Source: an uncultured SAR86 cluster bacterium (GTDB lineage Bacteria; Pseudomonadota; Gammaproteobacteria; Magnimaribacterales; Magnimaribacteraceae). Taken from it: a stretch of 64,000 nucleotides of DNA. A program made the position numbers and the translations under genes. Shown one piece after another: positions 1 through 9,810 of the stretch; the stretch's first letter is position 1, and each line of letters starts with the position of its first letter. The notes beneath the pieces were generated by a model. It ran no database searches. It was given only the letters and a program-made list of their open reading frames with translations, and had not been told where the DNA came from. Location of the stretch: contig CACGNN010000001.1 of the NCBI GenBank assembly GCA_902574355.1, forward strand, positions 235,165-299,164, in the 5' to 3' direction.

Positions 1-284
1 TTTCTAATACAGCAGAGTTTGGTGATTATGTTAGTGGACCAAAAGTTGTAAATTCAGATGCCAAAGAAGAGATGAGAGCTGTATTGAAGAGAATTCAATC
101 AGGTGAATTTGCTCAAGAATTTATGAGCGATTGCAGAGAGAGTAATGATGGAAAGGGCGGACCAAGGATGAAGGAATATCGTCAACAAACTTCAGAACAC
201 TCGATAGAAAAAGTAGGATCTGAACTTAGAGCTATGATGCCTTGGATAGCTCAAAACAAAATTGTAGATAAAGCCAAAAATTAA
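1..284 (+). CDS. ilvC: Ketol-acid reductoisomerase, C-terminal part (gene starts before window)
   Basis: Frame from nt 3 reads SNTAEFGDYVSGPKVV...MRAVLKRIQSGEFAQEFM...MMPWI, characteristic IlvC C-terminus; no start in window. Confidence 0.93.
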   Translation, partial: SNTAEFGDYVSGPKVVNSDAKEEMRAVLKRIQSGEFAQEFMSDCRESNDGKGGPRMKEYRQQTSEHSIEKVGSELRAMMPWIAQNKIVDKAKN

Positions 285-288
285 ACTC

Positions 289-1074
289 ATGTCTGATGAC
301 CATCAAGAAAGTCTAGATCTCTTTGATGATCATGAAGAGGTCGTCTCCGAGGATGGTAAGAAGGTTACTCGAAAAGGAATATATCTACTCCCGAATCTGC
401 TCACAACCGCTTCACTTTTTTCAGGATTTTTCTCAATTGTTTCTGCCATAAATGGAAATTTCATTGCTTCAGGAATGGCCCTATTTGCCGCTCAAATGCT
501 AGATGGTTTGGATGGTAGAGTTGCGAGATTAACTAATTCTCAGAGTTTATTTGGTGCTCAATATGACAGTCTTTGCGATGTTATCTCTTTTGGCCTTGCA
601 CCGGCTATTATTGTTTTTCTATGGGGCTTAGACTCCATCGGTCAAACTGGCTGGGTCTTTTCGTTTTTCTATGTTGCTGCTGCCGCATTAAGGCTAGCTA
701 GATTCAATACCTTCATAGGTTCAGAGGATACTTACTTCAAAGGATTGCCCAGTCCTGTTGCTAGCGCTACAGTCGTCTATTTTGTATGGGCAATGAGTTC
801 TTTCGGTATTCAAGGAGAAGAAGTTGGAAGAATCTTAGCAATCTTTACTGCTCTTTTGACTGGATCCGTCTCTCTTTTGATGGTGGTCAACATTCCTTAT
901 TATAGTTTTAAAGAGATTGAACTTAAAAAGAGAGTGCCTTTCTTTAGTATGTTGTTTGTTGTTTTCATATTTGTTCTCATTTCTATTGATCCACCAATCG
1001 TACTCGCATTATGTGCCTTTGCTTATGTCATTTCGGGGCCGATCAACTGGGCAGTAAAAACCTTACGTAAATAG
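289..1074 (+). CDS. pssA: CDP-diacylglycerol--serine O-phosphatidyltransferase
   Basis: CDP-alcohol phosphatidyltransferase motif DGLDGRVARLTNSQSLFGAQYDSLCD; follows ilvC. Confidence 0.93.
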   Translation: MSDDHQESLDLFDDHEEVVSEDGKKVTRKGIYLLPNLLTTASLFSGFFSIVSAINGNFIASGMALFAAQMLDGLDGRVARLTNSQSLFGAQYDSLCDVISFGLAPAIIVFLWGLDSIGQTGWVFSFFYVAAAALRLARFNTFIGSEDTYFKGLPSPVASATVVYFVWAMSSFGIQGEEVGRILAIFTALLTGSVSLLMVVNIPYYSFKEIELKKRVPFFSMLFVVFIFVLISIDPPIVLALCAFAYVISGPINWAVKTLRK

Positions 1075-1108
1075 TTAATTTCTAGTAAGATGCGCGATCC
1101 ACGTAAGT

Positions 1109-1186
<78 letters not shown>

Positions 1187-1265
1187 TTTTAAATTTCTAT
1201 TAACTTCTATCCTTTGGTTAACTAAACTAAGATGAGATTTAATTAATGCCTTTTCAAAAAATCGT

Positions 1266-2807
1266 ATGTTAAAAAAAATAACAGAAAGTCTTCTTATTTT
1301 TCTTTTCTCTTTGCAGACTTTTGCAGAAGTAAAAGAGTTAACTATTTTGCATACTAATGATTTACATGCGCACCTTTTCCCAAGAATAGCACCTTGGGTA
1401 AGTGAATCTAGAAAGATTGGTGGTTTCGCCAATTTGGCCACCTTGGTAAAACAAGAAAAGGCATCTAATCCTAATAATATTCTTATTGATGCTGGAGATT
1501 ACTTCTCAGGTCCCTACATAAGCACTTTAACTAAAGGTGAGGCAGTTATTAAGTCGATGAACTTCTTGGGGATTGATGCAGCTTGCATTGGCAATCATGA
1601 ATTTGATCATGGATGGGACAATATGTTGGAACAAATCAAGAAAGCTAATTTTCCAATTCTGAATGGCAATCTTTTTTTTGAAGGAACTGATGATTTAGTT
1701 TGGGATAACCCTTATTTAATTTTGGAAAGAGCAGGATTAAAAATAGGAATTATTGGTCTTCATGGAAAGTTTGCTTTCTATGACACCATCAATTTTAAAA
1801 TGACTGAAGGTATTGAAGCCAGAGATGAAGAAGAGTATCTGAGACAATACATAAAAGAGTTAGAACCCATAACAGATCTCATTATTCTTGCAGTACATCA
1901 AGGAATGCCTGGGAGACAATCTACTATTGGTTTAACCGATGTTGAGAGAAATCTTTATAAGGATATTCTCCTCGCCCAAAATGTTCCCGGTGTGGATATT
2001 ATTGTTACTGGACATGCCCACCAGGGAACAGAAAAGGCCCTAGTTTCAAATGGCACAATTATTGTTTCAACCAATGCAAATGCAACTGAACTTGGAAAGC
2101 TTCAAGTTATATTTGATACTGAAAAAAAGAAAATAGTTTCTCATTCCAATGAACTCATAACTATTTATGATGATGAGCTAGAAGATGATGCAGATATGCT
2201 TCGTGAAATTACCTTTTGGCAAAAAGAAGTGGACCAGGTTGCAAAAGTACCAATTGTTTCCTCTACAAAAAAACTTGTAAGAGCATACGGAAAAGAATCC
2301 AACATGGGCAACTTATTTGCAGATGCAATAGAAGCTTTTGATCCTAGAATAGATATAGCCGTTGTAAACAGTGGCGCTCTTAGACAAGACATAAAACCAG
2401 GAACAGTAACTAAAGGAGATTTAATTTCTGCATTTCCGTTTCCTAATACTGTGGTCATGACAAAATTAAAAGGCTCTCAAGTTGTAAAAATATTTAATCA
2501 TGCTGCAGGTATGACAAATGGGATTCTGCAAGTTTCAAAAAATGCTAAATATTCATTTAGTCCTAGAAATAAGGCACATGAAATTTGGATCAAAGGAAAG
2601 CCATTAAAAAATGATGATGAATATTGGGTAGCCGCTCCTAATTTTGTTACACAGGGGGGAGACGGATATTGGGAATTTCAGAACTCAATTGAGTATATTG
2701 ATACAGGAGTTTTGATAGTTGATGCTGCTGAGTATTTTCTTCAAGATATGGAAGTTTATGAACCCAAATATGAAGGTAGAGTTCTTGTTATCGATTCAGA
2801 AATTTAA
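1266..2807 (+). CDS. Secreted 5'-nucleotidase/2',3'-cyclic phosphodiesterase (UshA/NT5 family)
   Basis: Signal peptide, then LTILHTNDLHAH, GNHEFDHGWD, TGHAHQ metallophosphoesterase motifs; 5-nucleotidase C domain (NSGALR, VTQGGDGY). Confidence 0.9.
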   Translation: MLKKITESLLIFLFSLQTFAEVKELTILHTNDLHAHLFPRIAPWVSESRKIGGFANLATLVKQEKASNPNNILIDAGDYFSGPYISTLTKGEAVIKSMNFLGIDAACIGNHEFDHGWDNMLEQIKKANFPILNGNLFFEGTDDLVWDNPYLILERAGLKIGIIGLHGKFAFYDTINFKMTEGIEARDEEEYLRQYIKELEPITDLIILAVHQGMPGRQSTIGLTDVERNLYKDILLAQNVPGVDIIVTGHAHQGTEKALVSNGTIIVSTNANATELGKLQVIFDTEKKKIVSHSNELITIYDDELEDDADMLREITFWQKEVDQVAKVPIVSSTKKLVRAYGKESNMGNLFADAIEAFDPRIDIAVVNSGALRQDIKPGTVTKGDLISAFPFPNTVVMTKLKGSQVVKIFNHAAGMTNGILQVSKNAKYSFSPRNKAHEIWIKGKPLKNDDEYWVAAPNFVTQGGDGYWEFQNSIEYIDTGVLIVDAAEYFLQDMEVYEPKYEGRVLVIDSEI

Positions 2808-2885
2808 TGTCTACTCTTAACTAACTTCACTAGAAATTTACAAAAAGTTATTCAATTTTTAAATTTACTCACACATAATGTTTTT

Positions 2886-4490
2886 ATGAACTTTACAAAA
2901 TATTTATCCAAATTTACCTTTCTCTTATTATTTGTTTTGAGCTACGGTGTTTCCTCTCATGATGAAAGTAAGGTCGCTAAATATTCTTCGGAGTTGGCTC
3001 ATGCACCTTCACCACTTCCGGATAGGGTAGTGTTAACTTGGGAAGATGATCCAGCAACAACTCAATCTGTTACTTGGCGTACAGACGTCTCAACAAAAAA
3101 AGGAATGGCTCATTTGGCACTAGCAAATGCAAATGGAAGAGCTTTAGAAATAGAGGAGTTTATTGCTGAAACTTCTTTCTTCAAGAGCGATATTAATGAG
3201 GCTAATTATCACAGTGTAACTTTCAAAAATCTTGATCCAGATACTCTCTATACTTATCGTGTGGGCGATGGAGTAAATTGGACTGAGTATTACCATTTCA
3301 AAACAGCTAGTGACAGACCTAGACCTTTTAGCTTCATCTATTTTGGTGATGCTCAAAATGAAGTGCGTACACATTGGTCAAGAGTTTTTAGGGAGGCATT
3401 TAGAGATGCACCAAGAGCTGCATTTACGTTACATGCTGGTGATTTAATCGATAATCCTAATTGGGATGCTGAGTGGGGAGATTGGCATCAAGGCCCTGAC
3501 TGGGTGAATGGCACGATTCCTGTTATAGCAACTCCTGGTAACCATGAATACTATCGGATTAATCAAGGTCCTGAATCAGAGCGTTATTGGCAGACAAAAG
3601 ATGGAAAGACTATTGAAATCATGATGACCGCATTTGAACCTGTGCCATCTGATAAAGGAACGACCTATAAAGTTTCATTTACTGGACCAGAAGGCAATAG
3701 TGCCTCCTTTGAGTTTAATGATGGAGGTAATATCATTTTTGTCGATGATCAAGTTGAATCCATTACAGGATTCAAAAAAAGCGAATTAGTTGGTTCAAGT
3801 TTTTACTCCAAGCCCTTATACGATCGACAAAGAGATCGAGGAACCCCAGCCGTTAGTAATCATTGGCGTCCACAATTTGCTTTTCCTGTTCAAGATGTTC
3901 CTGATGAAACTCTAAAAGAGACTGTTTATTACATTGATTATCAGGGTGTTCGTTTTATTTCATTGGATTCAAATAAGGCAAAAGAAATACAGATCCCTTG
4001 GTTTAGGAAAGTACTGGAAGATAATCCTAATCGTTGGACTGTTGTTACTTTTCATCATCCAGTCTTTTCTCCTGGATCAGATCGAGATAATAAAGAGCTT
4101 CGTGAACTGTGGAAGCCTCTCTTGGATGAGTTTAAAGTAGATTTAGTGCTAAGTGGTCATGATCATACCTATGCTCGTACCGGTCAGGTAGACACCGAAA
4201 ATCTGGAAAATGTACCCTCTGGCTATCAACAAGCCTATGATCCTGATATTGGAACAGTTTATGTTGTATCTGTAAGTGGACCGAAGATGTATGGCATTAC
4301 TAAAGGCAATTATGCTAAGCGAGTAGCTGAAAATACTCAGCTTTATCAAATTATCAATATTGATGATAAAAACTTAACTTATAAAGCTTATGAGGCAACT
4401 GGAAAACTTTATGATCAATTTACACTTCAAAAAAGAAAAGGATTGCCTAACCTTTTACTGGAAGCTCTTCCTGAAGAAAATAGAAAATAA
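2886..4490 (+). CDS. Purple-acid-phosphatase-like metallophosphoesterase with N-terminal fibronectin-like domain
   Basis: Signal peptide; DRVVLTWEDDPATTQSVTWRT; YFGDAQN, HAGDLID, PGNHEYY, TFHHPVFS, SGHDHTYAR motifs. Confidence 0.88.
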   Translation: MNFTKYLSKFTFLLLFVLSYGVSSHDESKVAKYSSELAHAPSPLPDRVVLTWEDDPATTQSVTWRTDVSTKKGMAHLALANANGRALEIEEFIAETSFFKSDINEANYHSVTFKNLDPDTLYTYRVGDGVNWTEYYHFKTASDRPRPFSFIYFGDAQNEVRTHWSRVFREAFRDAPRAAFTLHAGDLIDNPNWDAEWGDWHQGPDWVNGTIPVIATPGNHEYYRINQGPESERYWQTKDGKTIEIMMTAFEPVPSDKGTTYKVSFTGPEGNSASFEFNDGGNIIFVDDQVESITGFKKSELVGSSFYSKPLYDRQRDRGTPAVSNHWRPQFAFPVQDVPDETLKETVYYIDYQGVRFISLDSNKAKEIQIPWFRKVLEDNPNRWTVVTFHHPVFSPGSDRDNKELRELWKPLLDEFKVDLVLSGHDHTYARTGQVDTENLENVPSGYQQAYDPDIGTVYVVSVSGPKMYGITKGNYAKRVAENTQLYQIINIDDKNLTYKAYEATGKLYDQFTLQKRKGLPNLLLEALPEENRK

Positions 4491-4548
4491 CTATTCTTAA
4501 GGGCTCTTCGATTGGTCAATATTTCATACTTAAGATATATTTCACGAT

Positions 4549-4692
4549 GTGGAGACAAGAAAAGAAGCATACCTAAAGGTATTGGTCAGTAGGGGTTATG
4601 ACAATCCTAAGTTATCTGAGCTTAGTGAGTCAGCACTCAAAGAGATTCTTAAGAATGAAGAATCCTTTTATAAGAGAAATTCTAGTGAGTAG
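4549..4692 (+). CDS. Small hypothetical protein (47 aa, GTG start), not in the ORF track
   Basis: Continuous frame VETRKEAYLKVLVSRGYDNPKLSELSESALKEILKNEESFYKRNSSE*; stop overlaps the next GTG start (AGTGAGTAG). Confidence 0.5.
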   Translation: METRKEAYLKVLVSRGYDNPKLSELSESALKEILKNEESFYKRNSSE

Positions 4693-5005
4693 AACATTAC
4701 TATGGTTTGCTTACTTTTTGGTACTCACTACACCGATACAGATTGCATTTTGCATATGGACTTACTCTTTTCTTTTTTCTCCAGAGCATAGCTTAATGAC
4801 TTTTAGTACTTCTGATTTCCTGGAACTTACATTCCTCAAGCCCGTAAAAGTTTGGATGTATTCTTGGTTTTGGAATGGTTTCTTAAATTTTGTCTGGAGT
4901 CTCCCAGCAAGCATAATGGTTACAGTGAAACTGATCGTAAATACATGGTTAGGGCTCTGGCTCCTTCCAATCGCAAAGGATTTATATGATAAAAAAAGCA
5001 CTTAG
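4685..5005 (+). CDS. Small integral membrane protein (GTG start preferred over the track's 4598 start)
   Basis: VSRTLLWFAYFLVLTTPIQIAFCIW...; hydrophobic segments; GTG overlaps the upstream ORF stop, so the track's first 29 aa are probably spurious. Confidence 0.55.
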   Translation: MSRTLLWFAYFLVLTTPIQIAFCIWTYSFLFSPEHSLMTFSTSDFLELTFLKPVKVWMYSWFWNGFLNFVWSLPASIMVTVKLIVNTWLGLWLLPIAKDLYDKKST

Positions 5006-6332
5006 GAATTTCTTGGCGAAACGCACCATAGGTAGCAAGCTTAGAAATTACAGTATGAATACTTTTTCTAGCTATGATCTATTTAAAAAGATAAGAACAG
5101 ATGCTGAGGCTAAAAGGGATTTGGAAAATAGGCCACACGAAGTAACATATTTTCATAAGGTAGATGATCCTTATTCCCATTTAACCATTCAATATATAGA
5201 GAAAATTAAGGCATCTTATGACGTAGTCTTAAATCCCATCTTAGTTGGAGCTGAAAATCCTGAAACCATTCATGAACCTAATTTATATAATGCTTATTGT
5301 TTGGAAGATGCAAAACGCATTGCTCCATTTTATGGTATTGATTTTCAACCAATATCTTATCCACAAAAGGAATTAGTTGATTTATCCAATGCTATTTTGA
5401 CATCCGTTGAAAATGATAAGTTTGTAGAAATTTCTCAAGAAGTAAGTAATGCATTATGGAAAGGTGATAAAGATACCTTGAGTTCTTTATCTAAGGTTTA
5501 TAGTTCTAGTGAGACAGAAGTAGCAGAGAAATTAGCTTCAGGCAACGCGATAAGAAATGCAAAAGGTTATTATTTTGGATCAGCCTTTTATTATGAAAAA
5601 GAACTTTATTGGGGTGTAGATAGGATCGATCACTTAGAAGATAGATTATCGGAACTTGGTCTAAAGAAGGATACAAATAATGAACCAATTTGTGCTCCTA
5701 TTTTAAATTCTCCCCCATCTTTGGAATCAGATAAACAAGTCAATTTATATTACTATCCCTCCCTGAACAGCCCATATACCTATGCCAGTGCAAAAAGAGT
5801 TGGAGAAATGAGAGATGACTATCCAATTAATTTAGTTACAAAACCAGTTCTGCCAATGTTGATGCGAAATATGAAAATTATTGATCTTAAAGCTAAGTAC
5901 ATTATTTCTGATGCGGCTCGTGAGGCAAGAAAGCATGGATATCCTATGGGTTCCATTTATTCACCAATCGGTAAACCTGCAAGAAAGGCTTATTCTTTAT
6001 TTCCCATCATCGATGAGGCAGGTAAGGGCTTTGAGTATATCGATGAATTACTGAAGGCCTCCTTTTATGACGGCATAAACATAGGTGAAGACGAATATTT
6101 AGAATCTCTAGTCGAAAGACTTGAACTTGACTGGTCTATAATTAAGAAAGATTTAAATACTAAGACATGGAATAAAGTTTTGGATGATAATCTTAAGGAT
6201 ATGTACGCAGGAAACTGTTGGGGAGTGCCGAGCTTTAAAATTACAAACTCAGATGGGACTGATCCATTTTATGTCTGGGGTCAAGATAGGATGTGGCTTC
6301 TCAAAGAAGAGATAAATAGGCGTTTAGCTTAA
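4986..6332 (+). CDS. DSBA-like/2-hydroxychromene-2-carboxylate isomerase-type thioredoxin-fold protein, tandem domains
   Basis: Two related segments: VTYFHKVDDPYSHLTIQYIEKI and VNLYYYPSLNSPYTYASAKRVGEM; C-terminal GNCWGVPSFKI...WGQDRMWLLKE typical of DSBA/HCCA isomerase. Confidence 0.75.
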   Translation: MIKKALRNFLAKRTIGSKLRNYSMNTFSSYDLFKKIRTDAEAKRDLENRPHEVTYFHKVDDPYSHLTIQYIEKIKASYDVVLNPILVGAENPETIHEPNLYNAYCLEDAKRIAPFYGIDFQPISYPQKELVDLSNAILTSVENDKFVEISQEVSNALWKGDKDTLSSLSKVYSSSETEVAEKLASGNAIRNAKGYYFGSAFYYEKELYWGVDRIDHLEDRLSELGLKKDTNNEPICAPILNSPPSLESDKQVNLYYYPSLNSPYTYASAKRVGEMRDDYPINLVTKPVLPMLMRNMKIIDLKAKYIISDAAREARKHGYPMGSIYSPIGKPARKAYSLFPIIDEAGKGFEYIDELLKASFYDGINIGEDEYLESLVERLELDWSIIKKDLNTKTWNKVLDDNLKDMYAGNCWGVPSFKITNSDGTDPFYVWGQDRMWLLKEEINRRLA

Positions 6333-6398
6333 TTAGCTAATATTTTGAGAAATCAGGATGTAATTCTTAAAAATGGCTTATAAAAACTGGGGAAAAAT

Positions 6399-8366
6399 AT
6401 GCCTAACTTTAAAAGTTTCTGGATTCTAATTTTTTTTATACTCAATGCTTGTTCAGAATCAGGACAAAAGATATCTACTGAGCAATATGCAGAAGAAATA
6501 AAGCAGGATATATATCCTAGACCAAAACCTAATCCAGATAAGAATGCTTATTTTGGTGATTTACATGTTCATACTGCAAACTCATTTGATGCATACACTT
6601 TTGGGACTATAAGCACACCTGCAGATGCATATAGATTCGCTCAAGGTGAAGCAATACCGCATCCTACGGGATACAAAATAAAACTAAAAAAGCCTTTGGA
6701 TTTCTACGCTGTAACTGATCATGCAGTTTTTTTAGGACTATTAAAAGAATCAGCAGATACAAGTACTGAGTTCTCTAAGTATGAACTCTCAAAGCCTATG
6801 CATGACCTTAATAAAACAGTAAGTAATAGTATATTTTCAATTCTTAAGAGGAATGGTCTTTTTAGAGCCTTTGGTTCTGAACTTGCTGCAGGTGTAGAAG
6901 ATGGAAGTATTGATAGAGATATGATTCAGAATGTAGGCAACTCGGTTTGGAAAAAAACTATTAAGGCAGCCAATGATGCATACAAACCAGGAATATTTAC
7001 TACATTCGCTGGTTATGAATTTACTTCAAGTGTAGAGCTATATGATAACTATCTTCATCGGAATGTGATCTTCAAGAATACAAAGAACCTTCCTGAGCGA
7101 ATTTTCTCAAGAGCAGATAGCCTCAATCCTGAAAAACTGTGGGACTGGATGGATGGATTAAGGGAAAGCGGTGTAGAAAGCTTGGCCATTCCTCATAATT
7201 CAAATATCTCAGGAGGATCTGCCTTCTCTATGAATGATTATAACGGAGGTCCGATAGATGAAGCTTATGTAAATCAGCGACTTCGGAATGAACCTCTAAC
7301 TGAGATAACCCAGGCAAAAGGAACTTCTGAGACTCATCCATTTTTATCCAAGAATGATGAATGGGCAAACTTCGAAGCAAAAACAAATGTTGAAGGTGAG
7401 AACCTTATTAGCAATTTAAAGGGAAGTTATGTAAGAGATGCATACTTAAGAGGATTAATGTTTGAGGAAATGAGTTTATCTAATCCATATAAATTTGGAG
7501 TAATTGGATCGAGTGATACTCATGTTGCAGGTGGCTCCTATACCGAGGAAACGCATTTTTCCAAAATCGGACTTTTAGATGGAGAGCCATATTTACGAGG
7601 TTCGGTTCCTTTTAGAGGTTTTTATGGATTTATATCAAAAGTTTTTAGACCTCAAACAGTAAGTGAGATAGGGGGCGAGAGTTATTTAAATATTGGAACA
7701 CGCCTTATTAGATTTGGATCTTCAGGACTAGCAGGTGTATGGGCTGAGGAAAATACTCGTGAGTCGATTTATGATGCTTTTAGACGCAAGGAAACATTTG
7801 GCACCAGTGGACCAAGAATAAAAGTACGTTTTTTTGCTGGTTATAACCTAGAGGATGCTGAGCTAAGTGACCTTGGTCTCATAAAAGATGCCTATGCCAA
7901 AAATATTCCTATGGGAGGAACAATCAATCAAGTGGGTGATGAAAGTCCTAGATTTCTTGTTTGGGCAATTTCTGATCCTCTTGGAGCGCCCTTACAGAGA
8001 GTTCAAATAATCAAAGGATGGCTGGAAGAAGGAGAGCATAGAGAAAAGGTTTTTGACATAGCTTGCTCTGACAATGCAAATATAAATCCAACAACCCATA
8101 GGTGCGAAGACCATGATACTAATATTAATTTAGATGATTGCTCCATAGACCTTAAAAAAGGGGATCCAGAGATAAAAACCTTTTGGAAAGACCCTCAATT
8201 TAAAAAAGACCAAAATACTTTTTATTATGCAAGAGTCCTAGAAAATCCTACTTGCAGGTGGTCAACTTGGGATGCGATCAGAGCAGGAGAGAAACCAAGA
8301 CAAGATATACCCGCGACAATACAGGAAAGAGCCTGGTCTTCTCCAATATGGTTATCAGGAAGTTAA
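6399..8366 (+). CDS. DUF3604-family lipoprotein (PHP-like predicted metal hydrolase)
   Basis: Lipobox LNACSES; YFGDLHVHTANSFDAYTFGT, VTDHAVFLG, IPHNSN, SSDTHVAG motifs. Confidence 0.85.
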   Translation: MPNFKSFWILIFFILNACSESGQKISTEQYAEEIKQDIYPRPKPNPDKNAYFGDLHVHTANSFDAYTFGTISTPADAYRFAQGEAIPHPTGYKIKLKKPLDFYAVTDHAVFLGLLKESADTSTEFSKYELSKPMHDLNKTVSNSIFSILKRNGLFRAFGSELAAGVEDGSIDRDMIQNVGNSVWKKTIKAANDAYKPGIFTTFAGYEFTSSVELYDNYLHRNVIFKNTKNLPERIFSRADSLNPEKLWDWMDGLRESGVESLAIPHNSNISGGSAFSMNDYNGGPIDEAYVNQRLRNEPLTEITQAKGTSETHPFLSKNDEWANFEAKTNVEGENLISNLKGSYVRDAYLRGLMFEEMSLSNPYKFGVIGSSDTHVAGGSYTEETHFSKIGLLDGEPYLRGSVPFRGFYGFISKVFRPQTVSEIGGESYLNIGTRLIRFGSSGLAGVWAEENTRESIYDAFRRKETFGTSGPRIKVRFFAGYNLEDAELSDLGLIKDAYAKNIPMGGTINQVGDESPRFLVWAISDPLGAPLQRVQIIKGWLEEGEHREKVFDIACSDNANINPTTHRCEDHDTNINLDDCSIDLKKGDPEIKTFWKDPQFKKDQNTFYYARVLENPTCRWSTWDAIRAGEKPRQDIPATIQERAWSSPIWLSGS

Positions 8367-8408
8367 TTACCTAACATTTATAGGTTTTTTTAAGTGTAAA
8401 CTATCACT

Positions 8409-8870
8409 ATGAGAAATATATTTTTGGTGATGATGTCAGCTTTAGTCATCATTTCTTGCTCAGGAGGAGATGATAATTTGGATAACTTGTTAGAGAGTGA
8501 TAATTTCCTAAAGAATAATTTAAGTAATCCTGGAGTTTTTGAAATTGAGGCTGGTCTTCAGTATGAAAAATTAAAGACGAGTGGTAGCGGGATAAGTCCA
8601 AGCCTAGAAGATGTAATTAATGCAGACTTCCATGGTACTTTATTAGATGGATCGGTTTTCTGGAGCTCCATTGAAAATGGAGAACCATTAGTGGTAACTC
8701 TTGCTCAGCTTATTCCGGGATGCCAGAAAGCAATATCTTTAATGGAAGTCGGGGATAGTTGGAAATTATTTATACATCCTGACCTTGCGTATGGAACGGC
8801 AGGCAGACCAGGTATTCCTTCTAACTCCTTATTAATTTTCGAAGTAAGCCTTCATTCAATAGAAACTTAA
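8409..8870 (+). CDS. FKBP-type peptidyl-prolyl cis-trans isomerase, lipoprotein
   Basis: Lipobox VIISCSGG; HGTLLDGSVFWSS, LIPGCQKAISLMEVGDSWKLFIHPDLAYG...IPSNSLLIFEVSL. Confidence 0.88.
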   Translation: MRNIFLVMMSALVIISCSGGDDNLDNLLESDNFLKNNLSNPGVFEIEAGLQYEKLKTSGSGISPSLEDVINADFHGTLLDGSVFWSSIENGEPLVVTLAQLIPGCQKAISLMEVGDSWKLFIHPDLAYGTAGRPGIPSNSLLIFEVSLHSIET

Positions 8871-8919
8871 GAAAAAGTGGATGGCCAATGATACGATTAA
8901 ATTGACCAGCCACTTTTCT
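8871..8919 (+). terminator. Long imperfect hairpin downstream of the FKBP gene (terminator or structured RNA element)
   Basis: AAAAGTGG(8873-8880)..GGCCAAT..ATTGACC..CCACTTTT(8910-8917), nested arms pair with one mismatch. Confidence 0.4.
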
Positions 8920-9130
8920 CAAGATTATGATTTCTCATAACTCGCTCATCCATGAGCGATGAGATCTTAGGTGAGATTGGAGCCGAGCGTCTACAATGTA
9001 TAAGGAAGTGCGTGCCCGAAATTTCCAAGATTATTAGCAAAGCGGCTCAAGTAATTATTTAAGGGCAATTACATTTTTTTCAAGATAAAAAATAGTTTTT
9101 TTAGTATAAAGTCACAAAATAGGATGAATC

Positions 9131-9808
9131 ATGAGATACGAAGAAGTCATAAATGACAGAAGAAGTGCAAGAGGTTATTTAGATAAACCTGTACCAAAAG
9201 CAGTTTTAGAAGAAGTCATAAAGTTGGCTACTAGAGCCCCGTCTTCAATGAACACACAACCTTGGCATTTTCATGTTATTACTGGACCTGCCTTGGATAA
9301 TATAAGAAAAGAGAATACAAAAAGAAATGTGGAGGGTGTCCCGCCATCCAGAGAAATTAGACCGCCCATGGGTTATGAGGGCGTGCATAGAGAAAGACAA
9401 ATAGAGATCGCCATTCAGCTTTTCAAAGAAATGGGCATAGAAAGAGATGATAAAGAAGCCAGACAAGATTGGGTGTTAAGAGGTTTTAGACAATTTGATG
9501 CACCAGTAGCCATAATCGTGACTTTTGATAAAGAATTAAAAGATGAAGATATCTCAAAGTTTGATTGTGGTGCGGCTGTAAACGGATTAGTAAATGCTGG
9601 TTGGTCTAAAGGACTTGGATCTGTCATTAATAGTCAGGGCATAATGCAGTCTCCAGTTGTAAGAGAATATGCCAAGATTCCGGATGATCAAGTCATTATG
9701 ATTTGTGTGGCGATGGGTTATCCAGATGATAATTTTCCAGCTAATAAGGTAGTTTCAAAAAGGAGGCCTGTTTCAGAAGTGGCTACTTTTATTGGATTCG
9801 ACGAATAG
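9131..9808 (+). CDS. Nitroreductase family protein
   Basis: MRYEEVINDRRSARGYLDKPVP, APSSMNTQPWHFHVITG, MGYPDDNFPANKV. Confidence 0.92.
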   Translation: MRYEEVINDRRSARGYLDKPVPKAVLEEVIKLATRAPSSMNTQPWHFHVITGPALDNIRKENTKRNVEGVPPSREIRPPMGYEGVHRERQIEIAIQLFKEMGIERDDKEARQDWVLRGFRQFDAPVAIIVTFDKELKDEDISKFDCGAAVNGLVNAGWSKGLGSVINSQGIMQSPVVREYAKIPDDQVIMICVAMGYPDDNFPANKVVSKRRPVSEVATFIGFDE

Positions 9809-9810
9809 GA

